Positions 1 through 10,429 of a stretch of 51,012 nt of DNA are shown piece after piece. The notes under the pieces were generated by a model. The model ran no database searches, was not told the origin of the DNA, and saw only the letters and a program-made list of their open reading frames with translations. Position 1 is the stretch's first letter, and the number at the start of each line of letters is the position of its first letter. Both the position numbers and the translations under genes were made by a program. Source of the stretch: Candidatus Bathycorpusculum acetigenes (lineage in GTDB: Archaea > Thermoproteota > Bathyarchaeia > Bathyarchaeales > Bathycorpusculaceae); contig WQVG01000006.1 of the NCBI GenBank assembly GCA_009781675.1, positions 1 through 51,012 on the forward strand, given 5' to 3'.

Positions 1-2
1 GA

Positions 3-81
3 TGGTGAGGCCGCTGGGATTTGAACCCAGGATCGCATGCGCCCCAGGCATGTATCCTAATCCATGCTAGACGACGGCCCC
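3..81 (-). tRNA. tRNA-Pro, anticodon GGG
   Basis: Read on the minus strand the segment folds as a complete cloverleaf of 79 nt including an encoded 3' CCA. The acceptor stem GGGGCCG pairs with CGGCCTC (one G-T pair), the anticodon stem CATGC pairs with GCATG, and the 7-base loop CTGGGGC places GGG at positions 34-36. The T-stem CTGGG/CCCAG encloses TTCAAAT. The discriminator base is A. No intron is needed for the fold. I see no convincing TATA element at the expected distance upstream. Confidence 0.95.
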
Positions 82-480
82 ACAGGTTTGCGGCTGCATT
101 TTTGGGGATTTGATGTTTTTCAATACGTATATGAACTTAAATCTTCTGGATACCGTTGCTTTAGCTCCCATGCATTTTAAGATAACCCCAACTATAATAT
201 TCAAAATGGAACCTCCACAGGTCTATAGAACGGGCGGTTGAGTGCGAAATTGTTGTGAGCGCTCTTTGTAGAGTTTTTATGTGATAACTCGTTAGATGCG
301 AAATTTAAGAAGAGTATGTGTAAACTGAGATCAAATAACATCGGGTTGTTTTGTTGTTTCATCATGAGAAGTTTATTTTTCAAGCAATATTTTTATAACG
401 AAAGTGTCGCATTCAAAAGTCAGCATGGACATGGCGAGTCCTGTGTAGAATAAACTCGGTGAATAGCAATACCGTTTAAG
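82..480. other. Intergenic stretch without a supported gene
   Basis: About 400 bases between the tRNA and the polyferredoxin promoter. A 60-codon minus-strand reading frame (201-383) is present, but it has no ribosome site, no recognisable fold and biased low-complexity content, so I do not call it. I see no RNA gene or repeat here. Confidence 0.5.
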
Positions 481-492
481 GCTTTAAAAAAA
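481..492 (+). promoter_or_regulatory. TATA-like element of the polyferredoxin-hdrA operon
   Basis: GCTTTAAAAAAA lies centred about 40 bases before the TTG start at 526. The predicted transcript start near 512 would leave a leader of about 14 bases. This is inferred from spacing and composition only. Confidence 0.45.
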
Positions 493-525
493 GATGGTGT
501 AAGTAGTTTAACCTTAGAGTGGGTT

Positions 526-1416
526 TTGCAGGCTAAGAATTACAGGTTAACTTTGGATAGGGAGCGTTGTGTTGGTTGTCAGATTTGCATGAATGCTTGT
601 CCAAAGCAAGCCATAACCGTCCAAATTCAGCCTCGAGTGTTTGGTGAAGCGGTAAAGAAGGTTAAAGTGGATATTGATGGGCTGAAGTGTAATTTTTGTG
701 GTGTTTGTGATATCACCTGTCCGTATGGTGCCATTAAAGTTTTCCAGAATGGGAACAGCAGAGAGGTTCTTTTGGTGTTAGCTAAAGATAGCTATCCTCA
801 GATTATGCGCGACATAGGGGTGGATACGCGTAAGTGTGATAAGGCGTGTGTTAAATGTGAATCGGTCTGTCCGCTTAAACTCATCAAAATCTCAAAGGTT
901 GGTTATGATGGTAAGCCTGTGGAGGATATATCGGTTTTGTCGCCGTTGGGTCAGAAACGGGTTCAGGTCACGTTAGATATTCAAAAAGAGTTCTGTCCTA
1001 CGTGCCGTCTCTGTGAATTTAGCTGTGCTTTGGGTGCAGTGAAGGTTAAAAAGATCTTTGAAGGCCATCTCTTAGTTGATCAGGAAAAATGTCTTGTGGG
1101 TTGTCGGGACTGCGTGGATGTTTGCCCCATAACAGGTACGCTTGTCTTTGATGATAACGGTAGAGTTGTTGCCAACGAGCAGAGTTGCACGTTTTGTGGT
1201 GCATGCAAAAACGTCTGTCCAAACCCTGAAGCGCTGACTGTTCAGCGGACCAAGGTGCAACATACACCAGTTCATTCGGGTGCATGGAACAAAACCCTTG
1301 AACGTTTAACTAGTCCCCAGGATGCGATGAAAGAATTTAAGGCGCATGCCGCACAGGCCAGACGGACACTTGTCAAAAACCGTTTGGAATTTGAGGCGAG
1401 GAAAAAAAATGAGTGA
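526..1416 (+). CDS. Polyferredoxin with six [4Fe-4S] motifs, HdrA-associated
   Basis: A 296-aa cytoplasmic electron-transfer protein. Six cysteine clusters are visible: C15/18/21/25, C55/58/61/65, C104/108/111/115, C157/160/163/167, C189/193/196/200 and C221/224/227/231, so it could bind six [4Fe-4S] clusters. The C-terminal 60 residues are basic and helical without cysteines. The start is TTG; no ATG or GTG lies in frame nearby. It overlaps the HdrA start by 8 bases, so translational coupling is likely and the two products probably work together, with this protein ferrying electrons to or from HdrA. It resembles FwdF- and VhuB-type polyferredoxins, but no formylmethanofuran dehydrogenase or hydrogenase gene is in the window, so the true partner is unknown. 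Confidence 0.85.
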   Translation: MQAKNYRLTLDRERCVGCQICMNACPKQAITVQIQPRVFGEAVKKVKVDIDGLKCNFCGVCDITCPYGAIKVFQNGNSREVLLVLAKDSYPQIMRDIGVDTRKCDKACVKCESVCPLKLIKISKVGYDGKPVEDISVLSPLGQKRVQVTLDIQKEFCPTCRLCEFSCALGAVKVKKIFEGHLLVDQEKCLVGCRDCVDVCPITGTLVFDDNGRVVANEQSCTFCGACKNVCPNPEALTVQRTKVQHTPVHSGAWNKTLERLTSPQDAMKEFKAHAAQARRTLVKNRLEFEARKKNE

Positions 1417-3838
1417 TACCAAAAATTTTGCTAACCCTGAGGAGCTTCGGGTTGGGGTCTTTGTCTGCCATTGCGGCTTAAACATTGCCGGTACCGTAGA
1501 TGTGCATGCAGTTGCGGAATATGCCAGAACCATCCCCGATGTTGTCTATGTGAAAGAGAATCGCTATACCTGCGCTGATCCGGGACAGGAAGAGATTCGT
1601 CAAGCCATCTGTGAGCAGAAGCTTAATCGAGTTGTGATTGCGGCTTGCTCGCCTCGGATGCATGAACCCACCTTTCGTAGGACTGTTGCGGAAGCTGGAC
1701 TTAACAGTTTTCTCTATGAGATGGCAAATATTCGGGAATTTGCTTCTTGGTGTCATCAAAGTGATCCTCAGGCGGCAACCGAGCGTGCTAAGGATGCGGT
1801 GAAAATGGCAGTGGCCAAGGTTCGGTTGATGCAACCCCTGCAGGCCATGGGGGTGCGGGTTACAGATAAGGCTTTGATTATTGGTGGTGGCATTGCGGGT
1901 ATTAATGCGGCGTTGGATCTTGCTGAGCAGGGTTATGGTGTCTATTTGCTTGAAAATACGCAAAGTATCGGTGGACATATGGCTGCGCTTGACAAAACTT
2001 TTCCCACTTTGGATTGTAGTATATGTATTGAGGGGCCAAAGATGGTGGATTGTGCGCGTCATCCAAATATTACCATTTTTGCCAACAGTGAGTTGGTTAA
2101 ATGTGAGGGTTATATTGGTAATTTTAGGGTTAAAATTCGTCAAAACCCTCGCTATGTTATTGCTGAAAAATGTACGGGGTGTGGGGAGTGTAAGGATGCG
2201 TGTCCTATTGAGTATCCAAACGAATGGGATCTAAATTTAGGCACGCGCAAAGCCATAAGTGTGCCCTTTGATCAGACGGTTCCGCTTATCTATAGCATTA
2301 ATCGTGACTATTGTATAGAGTGTTTTAAATGCACAGAGGCATGTGGGGAAAGAGCTGCCATCGATTTTGATCAAAAACCTCAAGAAGTCATCATAGACGT
2401 GGGTGCCATCATTGTTTCCACGGGTTTTGATGTTTATTTGCCCTATGATATGCCGCTTTTGGGCTATGGTAAATATCCAAATGTAGTCACCAGCATGGAG
2501 TTTGAGCGGCTGATTTTAGCGGCGGGACCCACCGGTGGTAAAGTTATCCGGCAATCTGATGGTCAGAAACCGCGGTGCGTTGCATTTATCCAATGTGTTG
2601 GAAGCCGGGATAAGCAACATTACCCCTACTGTTGCAATTTTGGTTGTATGTACACGCTAAAGCATGTGGTACAACTCAAAGAAAAATACAAGCAAGATGT
2701 GGAAGTCTATGTTTTTTACATGGATATGCGTAGTCCAGCTAAAGGCTATGAGGAATTCTATGACCGCGCACGAGAACAGGGGGTCAACTTTATTCGCGGG
2801 CGAGTCAGCAGAATCGAAGAAGACCCACTCACCCATAACCTCACGGTACACAGCGAAAATTCGTTGTTAGGGCAACCCATCGAAATTGAAGCGGATATGG
2901 TTGTGTTGGCAACTGCGGCCATACCCAAAAAAAGCAATGATGAAATCGCTCGGATCCTCAACCTTAGCCGTGACTCCGATGGTTTTTTTATGGAGGCTCA
3001 CCCCAAACTCAAGCCGCTTGATGCGCCAACGGATGGTATTTTCTATGCCGGGTCCTGTGCAGGACTCAAAGATATACCCTATAGTGTTTCACAAGGAAGC
3101 GGGGCTGCTTCACGCGCAGCAACCGTTCTTAGTAAAGAAGAATGGAAAATTGAGCCCATCGTTAGCGTTGTAGACGAAACGAAATGTAAGCAATGTGGGG
3201 TCTGTATAGATAAATGTCCCTACAGCGCTATCCGACAAGAAAAAAATCAGCCAGCTACCATCGTAGCTGCTAGCTGTCATGGTTGTGGTACATGCGTTGC
3301 CGAATGTCCTCATCAGGCAATAACTCAGATGCATTTTACTGACGCCCAAATTATGGCTCAAATTCATGCCGCCCTCCAAACCAACCCTGAAGACAAAATC
3401 CTAGCCATCCTCTGTAACTGGTGCAGTTACGCCGGTGCAGACCTCGCAGGCATCAGCCGATGCGATTACCCCGCAAGTGTCCGAGCCATCCGCGTCATGT
3501 GCAGCGGCAGAACCTCGCGCGAATTTATCCTCGAAGCCCTCAAATTAGGCGCAGGCGCAGTTATGATCGGCGCCTGCCATCTACCCTATGACTGTCACTA
3601 CATAGACGGCAACTACAAAATGAAAACCCGAACTGATGCCCTCAAAGCCACACTTACCAAACTGGGCATGAGCCCCCAACGCTTCCGCGTAGAATACATC
3701 TCCGCCGCAGAAGGCAACCACTATGCTGAAGTCATAAAAGAAATTGATAGCCAACTTAAAGCGCTTGGTAAAGAGAAAATTCAGGCAGAAACCGTCAAGT
3801 TAAAACCCACCCTTGAGAACATGCTCAAACGCAAATAA
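1409..3838 (+). CDS. hdrA: HdrA-type heterodisulfide reductase subunit A fused to an MvhD domain
   Basis: An 809-aa flavoprotein of the HdrA family. The ATG at 1409 is preceded by GAGGCGAGG and sits in an ATGAGTGA overlap with the upstream stop; a longer in-frame start at 1346 lacks a ribosome site. In order: an N-terminal HdrA domain with C20/C22; an FAD-binding GGGIAG at 159-164; the HdrA-specific cysteines C203/C206/C215; two [4Fe-4S] motifs (C255-265 and C302-312); two further ferredoxin motifs (C593-603 and C623-633); and a C-terminal MvhD/FlpD-like domain (about 663-785, with C669, C672, C698, C723, C729). In the family HdrA binds the bifurcating FAD and MvhD links it to hydrogenase or another donor. 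A comparable HdrA-MvhD fusion is known as HdrA2 of Methanosarcina. No hdrB, hdrC or hydrogenase gene follows, so it probably serves a partner encoded elsewhere. Codon use shifts at the MvhD part. Confidence 0.93.
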   Translation: MSDTKNFANPEELRVGVFVCHCGLNIAGTVDVHAVAEYARTIPDVVYVKENRYTCADPGQEEIRQAICEQKLNRVVIAACSPRMHEPTFRRTVAEAGLNSFLYEMANIREFASWCHQSDPQAATERAKDAVKMAVAKVRLMQPLQAMGVRVTDKALIIGGGIAGINAALDLAEQGYGVYLLENTQSIGGHMAALDKTFPTLDCSICIEGPKMVDCARHPNITIFANSELVKCEGYIGNFRVKIRQNPRYVIAEKCTGCGECKDACPIEYPNEWDLNLGTRKAISVPFDQTVPLIYSINRDYCIECFKCTEACGERAAIDFDQKPQEVIIDVGAIIVSTGFDVYLPYDMPLLGYGKYPNVVTSMEFERLILAAGPTGGKVIRQSDGQKPRCVAFIQCVGSRDKQHYPYCCNFGCMYTLKHVVQLKEKYKQDVEVYVFYMDMRSPAKGYEEFYDRAREQGVNFIRGRVSRIEEDPLTHNLTVHSENSLLGQPIEIEADMVVLATAAIPKKSNDEIARILNLSRDSDGFFMEAHPKLKPLDAPTDGIFYAGSCAGLKDIPYSVSQGSGAASRAATVLSKEEWKIEPIVSVVDETKCKQCGVCIDKCPYSAIRQEKNQPATIVAASCHGCGTCVAECPHQAITQMHFTDAQIMAQIHAALQTNPEDKILAILCNWCSYAGADLAGISRCDYPASVRAIRVMCSGRTSREFILEALKLGAGAVMIGACHLPYDCHYIDGNYKMKTRTDALKATLTKLGMSPQRFRVEYISAAEGNHYAEVIKEIDSQLKALGKEKIQAETVKLKPTLENMLKRK

Positions 3839-3907
3839 CCACCAAAGCTAAGAGCAGGCAAATAACTCGGGCTGACTTAGAAGGGAAGCATAAAAGCATT
3901 CTCAGGT

Positions 3908-3929
3908 GTTGTTTTGTTGTGTTTTTTTG
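3908..3929 (+). terminator. T-rich putative terminator after hdrA
   Basis: A run dominated by T ending in seven consecutive T's lies 70-90 bases after the hdrA stop and before the rnhB promoter. Archaeal transcription often ends at oligo-T stretches without a hairpin. This is inferred from composition alone. Confidence 0.35.
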
Positions 3930-3931
3930 GA

Positions 3932-3944
3932 AAGCTTATAGCTT
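3932..3944 (+). promoter_or_regulatory. TATA element inside a palindrome before rnhB
   Basis: AAGCTTATAGCTT is a perfect inverted repeat (AAGCT/AGCTT around TAT) whose centre is a TATA-like CTTATAG. It lies about 45 bases before the ATG at 3983, which predicts a transcript start near 3964. It could simply be a TATA box, or a site where a dimeric repressor competes with TBP. Confidence 0.4.
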
Positions 3945-3982
3945 AGAAAATCGAAGCCATTCCAGATAGGCGGATAATTGGC

Positions 3983-4651
3983 ATGATGGTTGCGGGGGTT
4001 GATGAGGCTGGACGTGGATGTGTGATTGGGCCTTTAGTTGTTGCGGGTATTGTTGTTTCAGCGGATAATTTACAGTTGTTGTTAGAGTTGGGTGTCAAGG
4101 ATTCTAAATGTCTTTCAGCTAAAAAACGTGAAGCGCTCTATCCTGAGATTCTCAAACTTGTTAAAAGCCATCATATCATAAAGGTGCCGCCTTATCTAAT
4201 CGATAGAGCGGTACGTAGCACAAGAACTCTCTACAAGCTTAATCATCTTGAGGCTCAAACTATGGCAAAAGTCATCCAAGAACTCAGTCCAGATAAAGCG
4301 TTTGTGGATGCTGCTGATGTATTGCCAAAACGTTTTGGGGAGTACATAAAAGAATGCCTTGCAATGCCGTATCCGGTGATTGTCTCTGAGCATAAGGCTG
4401 ATAAGAATTATGGAGTGGTTGCTGCGGCTTCAATTGTTGCCAAGGTGGAGCGGGATGGGGAGATCCGTCGGTTGCAGGAAAGGTATGGTGAGTTTGGTAG
4501 TGGTTATTTGACTGATGAGAGGACCTTGGGTTTTCTTAGGCGGTTACTTGATGAAGGCAGTGGGTTCTATCCGAGTTGTGTGCGAAAATCTTGGGAGCCT
4601 GCTCGGAAGTTAAAAGAGGCGTATGGTTCAAAGCAAAAGACACTGGGTTAA
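3983..4651 (+). CDS. rnhB: Ribonuclease HII
   Basis: A 222-aa archaeal RNase HII, which cleaves the RNA strand of RNA-DNA hybrids and single ribonucleotides embedded in DNA. The N-terminal GVDEAGRG supplies D7 and E8. D109 (VDAAD) and D140 (HKADKNY) complete the DEDD metal site. The KDSK signature at 40-42 and the AAASIVAKVERD helix (about 147-158) fit the family, and the length is normal. The ATG at 3983 is followed directly by a second ATG, and either could be used. It is a single gene between HdrA and the TrmB-type regulator, with its own promoter. Confidence 0.97.
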   Translation: MMVAGVDEAGRGCVIGPLVVAGIVVSADNLQLLLELGVKDSKCLSAKKREALYPEILKLVKSHHIIKVPPYLIDRAVRSTRTLYKLNHLEAQTMAKVIQELSPDKAFVDAADVLPKRFGEYIKECLAMPYPVIVSEHKADKNYGVVAAASIVAKVERDGEIRRLQERYGEFGSGYLTDERTLGFLRRLLDEGSGFYPSCVRKSWEPARKLKEAYGSKQKTLG

Positions 4652-4693
4652 CTTCCGGCGTTATTGTATTTTGTTGCATCTTTAACGATACAA

Positions 4694-4701
4694 TTTATAA
4701 A
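4694..4701 (+). promoter_or_regulatory. TATA box of the TrmB-like regulator gene
   Basis: TTTATAAA is a near-consensus archaeal TATA box about 70 bases before the TTG start at 4765. It predicts transcription from about 4724, giving a leader of roughly 40 bases. Confidence 0.6.
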
Positions 4702-4721
4702 CATCTTCAACGTAAATTATT

Positions 4722-4738
4722 TTGATTATCATTATCAA
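4722..4738 (+). promoter_or_regulatory. 17-bp imperfect palindrome at the predicted transcript start
   Basis: TTGATTATCATTATCAA pairs with its own complement at eight positions around a central C except for one T-T mismatch. It lies exactly where the transcript should start relative to the TATA box at 4694. This is the classic position for an operator, and autoregulation by the encoded wHTH protein is a reasonable inference. Confidence 0.45.
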
Positions 4739-4764
4739 CAGTTGATTTTAATGGCGGTATATAG

Positions 4765-6423
4765 TTGAGTGAAAAAGATGTAATGCGGTTTCTCCAAATT
4801 CTATGCTTATCTAAACGGGAAATCCAGGTTTATATGTTTCTTGCCAAAAGCGGTGTACAATCAACCAGTTTTGTCGCAAAGAGGCTCAAGATGGAACGTG
4901 TACAAGCCTATCGCACGTTTAAAAAGCTCCAAGAAAAAGGCTTCATCGAAGCAACCCTGGAGCGACCAACCCGTTTCACCATTGTTCCCTTCTCTGCGTT
5001 AGTTGACAATTATATCACCACCAAAAAAAATGAAGTTACCAACCTAAACGAGCAAAAACAGAGCCTGCTAACCGCCTGGCAGGCCATAAGTGCCCCTGAA
5101 TCCGAGTATCCTGTGGCGAAATTTTCAATTATAACAGGCAAAAAAAAGATCCACTCCAAAATGCTCAACATGATAGAGGAAGCCAAATCAGAGGTTATTG
5201 TACTAACAACCTCGTTGGGATTGATTCAAGAAGACATTGCAGGCATTTTCGACGCCACCGTCGAACCATCCCAAAATCGCGGGGTCCAAGTTCAAATTTT
5301 AACCGATGTATCCTTGGAGAACTTTAAAGTGGTCGAACGCTTTGACCGCAACATTACCGAGGATAAACTCAACATAAAATTGCGCCATGTAACTATGAGC
5401 TCCAAATTTTTCCCCCGCTTTCTAATCAAAGATGAAGAAGAAGCCATACTCTATGCGCCGTTTGGAAACGAAGCATCAGTGCTTAACCTCGAAGATGAAG
5501 GCTTATGGATAAACGACAAGATGTTTATCTCAGTCCTCAAAGCGTTTTTTGTGCAGATGTGGCAAAGTGGAGTTGAGGCATCCAAACGTATAGAAGAGCT
5601 AAAAAGCGGAGTACCGCTGGGTGAAACAGTAGTCATAAAAGATGCCGAGGAAGCATGGAATAAAGTCGGTAAAATTTTGGAAGCCGCCAAAAAAGAAATC
5701 GTGATAATCACCTCTTCGCAAAGCATCAATCGGCTTGCCGAAGACAATTCACTCATCAAATTTTTAAAAGAAGACCTAAAGATCCGCTTGATGGCATCTA
5801 TCGATCTTGATAACCTCGAACCCGCACAGAAACTCGCCGCCCACTATGAAGTTAAACATGTGCCCATAAGCTACATGACAATGATGCTTGTAGATAACAA
5901 GCATCTGTTCATGTTTAAAAATCCACCCATCAACGATATTGATGTGGAATCAGCGCTCTATTTAGCAGATACCTTCTACACCAGTGACCCCAGTCAAATT
6001 GAACGGGTCAGTGAAATGCTAGATGATATATGGAAACGTGGTATAGATATCTCTGAAATTACAAGTCAAGCCGGAACGAAGCTGCCTACCGTGGAAGTGG
6101 AGAAAACGCAATCTGTAACGCAGGCAGTGGAGCGAATGCTTCAAAATAACGTCACATCAGTTCTCATAACAGAGCAACAACAATCGCTAGGGGTTATAAG
6201 CGATCGGGATATACTAAGAGAAATCATCGAAGAACAAAAAGATCCCCAAGAAACCTCAATGGGAGAGCTCAAGTTCACCCCGCTCATCCTTTTGGAGACT
6301 GATGAATCCATGATTACCGCCATGAAACTGATGGAAGAGCGGGGCTTTAAACGTGCAGCTATGGTAAAAGATGGCCAGTTAATCGGCATGTTAACTAAAG
6401 AAACCGCGAAAAACAAGGGATAA
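4765..6423 (+). CDS. TrmB-family transcriptional regulator with tandem effector modules and a CBS pair
   Basis: A 552-aa cytoplasmic regulator. Residues 1-75 form a TrmB-type winged helix (SKREIQVYMFLAKSG, then the recognition segment VAKRLKMERVQAYRTFKKLQ). A short coiled-coil linker (about 85-105) leads to two similar PLD-fold effector modules of the TrmB type: about 115-280, with EAKSEVIVLTTS, and about 290-425, with AAKKEIVIITSS. The last 115 residues are a CBS domain pair, which in other proteins senses adenine nucleotides. Standard TrmB sugar sensors have one effector module and no CBS, so this is an extended architecture. The start is TTG at 4765; an in-frame ATG at 4783 is an alternative. 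The next genes encode sugar metabolism (tpiA and glycogen debranching), which are plausible targets by analogy with TrmB, but this is unproven. Confidence 0.85.
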   Translation: MSEKDVMRFLQILCLSKREIQVYMFLAKSGVQSTSFVAKRLKMERVQAYRTFKKLQEKGFIEATLERPTRFTIVPFSALVDNYITTKKNEVTNLNEQKQSLLTAWQAISAPESEYPVAKFSIITGKKKIHSKMLNMIEEAKSEVIVLTTSLGLIQEDIAGIFDATVEPSQNRGVQVQILTDVSLENFKVVERFDRNITEDKLNIKLRHVTMSSKFFPRFLIKDEEEAILYAPFGNEASVLNLEDEGLWINDKMFISVLKAFFVQMWQSGVEASKRIEELKSGVPLGETVVIKDAEEAWNKVGKILEAAKKEIVIITSSQSINRLAEDNSLIKFLKEDLKIRLMASIDLDNLEPAQKLAAHYEVKHVPISYMTMMLVDNKHLFMFKNPPINDIDVESALYLADTFYTSDPSQIERVSEMLDDIWKRGIDISEITSQAGTKLPTVEVEKTQSVTQAVERMLQNNVTSVLITEQQQSLGVISDRDILREIIEEQKDPQETSMGELKFTPLILLETDESMITAMKLMEERGFKRAAMVKDGQLIGMLTKETAKNKG

Positions 6424-6478
6424 CTCTCTTTGTGGGCTTTAGTTGGAAGCAAAGTGTTATTAGCAAAAAAAAGTTTAG

Positions 6479-8076
<1,598 letters not shown>

Positions 8077-8077
8077 T

Positions 8078-10138
8078 ATGGAATTGCCTGCCATTACTTT
8101 TCAGAAAGATTTTCTTGCCCATTTTGAAAATGTTATCGAGAAGGAATGGATTATAACCAATGGGTTAGGCAGCTATGCCGCTACAACGATACCAGGCATC
8201 AACACACGTAAGTACCATGGGCTTTTGGTGGCTGCACTTAACCCGCCGGGAGACCGCACGGTCTGTCTTGCCAAACTCGACGAAGACCTACTTATAGGTG
8301 ACACCACTTACCGGTTGGGCTCCAACGAATTTCACGATATAGTTTTCCCCGATGGCTACAAACATATCGAGCAGTTCACTCTCAATCCCTATCCTACATA
8401 CGTCTATGATTTGGGTTCTATTGAAGTAAAAAAGACTATTTTTCTACACCAACTCAAAAACGTCACAGCCATAGCCTACCACATCACAAACCACAACAAC
8501 ACACCCCTCAAAATTCGGCTCTATCCACTTTTAACCTGTCGCTATTACCACAACGTTATCGACCGTTTCCGGGTCCCCCTAAACTTCACCCAAGAAAGCA
8601 ACCTCAAGGATTTTCAAGTTATGTTTATGCGCCCCCAGGCAACAATTATGTGCCGCATAACGGATGGTGTCTTTATCGAGGGACTTAACTGGGTGGAACG
8701 GTTGCATTACCGTGATGAAGCAACACGGGGCGAAGCAGACTTTGATGACCTCTTCCAACCGGGTTATTTTGAACTCCAAATTCCCGCCCTATCCAAGAAA
8801 GATTTTGCAATTACATGCGCAGCCAGCCTTGAGGGCAAAACCGCAGCTCAGATTCTAGATTCCGCCGGCACTACCAGTCAGGAAATAGACCATATGCTTA
8901 GCGCGGAAGTAAACAATAGCACAAACCTGCTCAGAGACTTCTACGGTGATCATCCACAGGTGCCGCAGAGTGATTGGCTTAATTGGATACTGCTTGCCGC
9001 CAACTCTTTTATCGTTCAGGACAAAAACAGCAGAAAAGCAATTATCGCCGGCTACTACTGGTTTGAGCCCTGGGGCCGTGACACTTTCATCTCCCTGCCT
9101 GGTTTGATGCTGACCACAAACAGATTTGCTGAGGCAAAAGATACTCTGCAGAATTTCATGCGCTACTTCAAAGACGGTTTAATTCCCAACTTTGTCGCTG
9201 ACAAAACAGGTGCTCCCATCTATAACACTGTTGATGGCACCCTCTGGTACGTTAACGCGGTGTTGCAGTACATCAAATATACCAGTGACTATGACTTTAT
9301 CAAAACTAAACTGTGGGAAAACCTCAAAGGTATAATCGAGCATCATCAGAAGGGCACCTTCTTTGGTATCCAACTCGATAGTGATGGTTTACTTATGCAT
9401 GGACCGCGTCTTACCTGGATGGATGCAGTGGTTGAGGGGGATATGATTACGCCGCGGGCAGGTAAAGCGGTGGAAGTCCAGGCATTGTGGTATAATACGC
9501 TCAAGATCATGGAGAACCTTGCAGACAGATTTGATGAGACGACATCAGCCAAGCAGTATGCAGCTATGGCGGAGCAAACCTGCCAAAGCTTCAACGAGAA
9601 ATATTGGAACTCCAAGTACGGTTGTCTCTACGATGTGCTTGAACCAAACAGAGTTGATGTCTCAATACGACCCAACCAAATCTTTGCAGTCTCACTTGAC
9701 TACACGATGTTAAATAAAGAAACCAGCCGCCGTATCGTCGATGTCGTCAATCGGGAACATGTAACACCGCATGGCTTACGCACGCTTTCGATAGATGATC
9801 CCAAGTTTATGGATAAATGCGCAGGTAACCGTCGTACCCGAGACGCCGCCTATCACAACGGCACCATTTGGCCGTGGCTACTTGGACCATACATAACAGC
9901 CTATCTTAAAGTCAACGACTACTCCAGCCAAGCACGAAAACAAACATTAGATACCCTTATTTTACCCCTGTTTAGAAATGACATCTATGAAAACAGTCTA
10001 GGGACCATAAATGAAATCTATGACTGCAAACCACCCAACATACCCCGCGGCTGTATCTCCCAGGCATGGAGCATAGCAGAACCCCTAAGAGCATACATAG
10101 AAGATATACTCCAAATTAAACCCAGTTTGATAAATTAG
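8078..10138 (+). CDS. Glycogen debranching enzyme (amylo-alpha-1,6-glucosidase, archaeal type)
   Basis: A 686-aa enzyme with an N-terminal beta-sandwich domain (begins EWIITNGLGSYAATT, about 20-290) and a C-terminal (alpha/alpha)6 catalytic domain (about 300-680). Diagnostic stretches are WGRDTFISLPGL, the TWMDAVVEGDM segment with its acidic residues, GKAVEVQALWYN, and the terminal NGTIWPWLLGPY. In the family it hydrolyses alpha-1,6 branches left after phosphorolysis of glycogen. It follows the DUF89 gene with a 1-base gap, so tpiA, DUF89 and this gene form one cassette for storage-polysaccharide breakdown into glycolysis. No glycogen synthase or phosphorylase is in the window. Confidence 0.95.
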   Translation: MELPAITFQKDFLAHFENVIEKEWIITNGLGSYAATTIPGINTRKYHGLLVAALNPPGDRTVCLAKLDEDLLIGDTTYRLGSNEFHDIVFPDGYKHIEQFTLNPYPTYVYDLGSIEVKKTIFLHQLKNVTAIAYHITNHNNTPLKIRLYPLLTCRYYHNVIDRFRVPLNFTQESNLKDFQVMFMRPQATIMCRITDGVFIEGLNWVERLHYRDEATRGEADFDDLFQPGYFELQIPALSKKDFAITCAASLEGKTAAQILDSAGTTSQEIDHMLSAEVNNSTNLLRDFYGDHPQVPQSDWLNWILLAANSFIVQDKNSRKAIIAGYYWFEPWGRDTFISLPGLMLTTNRFAEAKDTLQNFMRYFKDGLIPNFVADKTGAPIYNTVDGTLWYVNAVLQYIKYTSDYDFIKTKLWENLKGIIEHHQKGTFFGIQLDSDGLLMHGPRLTWMDAVVEGDMITPRAGKAVEVQALWYNTLKIMENLADRFDETTSAKQYAAMAEQTCQSFNEKYWNSKYGCLYDVLEPNRVDVSIRPNQIFAVSLDYTMLNKETSRRIVDVVNREHVTPHGLRTLSIDDPKFMDKCAGNRRTRDAAYHNGTIWPWLLGPYITAYLKVNDYSSQARKQTLDTLILPLFRNDIYENSLGTINEIYDCKPPNIPRGCISQAWSIAEPLRAYIEDILQIKPSLIN

Positions 10139-10377
10139 CGTGTTTTTGTGCTATAATGGCACTTTGACGGCAGTATGATACCAATTACATGGCTCACTCA
10201 CTCTGCCAGCTACTCGTTTAGGATGTCGTCTATATAGCAAGGGCACGTGAAGGGTCGGGCGGATGCAAGGTGTAAACTATCTGTTGATAATAGGGGGCTA
10301 GAGGATTTTAGGTGATGAAAAGTTAGGTATAATATGAAGCTCGAGGGTACAGTCTTGGGGTCAGTATTTTGCAAAAC

Positions 10378-10384
10378 TTTAAAT
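10378..10384 (+). promoter_or_regulatory. TATA-like element before the surface-protein gene
   Basis: TTTAAAT lies about 49 bases upstream of the ATG at 10430, which predicts a transcript start near 10408 and a leader of about 22 bases. The 240 bases between the debranching-enzyme stop and this element contain nothing else I can support. Confidence 0.45.
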
Positions 10385-10429
10385 GCCTATATTTGAATAA
10401 CGAATAGTTATCATCGATTGGTGTCCTCT

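Noticed and set aside
201-383. 60-codon minus-strand frame
   Set aside because: No ribosome site, no recognisable fold, skewed N/L/K-rich content; probably chance.
10312-10318. GTGATGA, a match to a C box of a C/D sRNA
   Set aside because: No CTGA D box or second box pair at a suitable distance downstream, so no sRNA can be supported.
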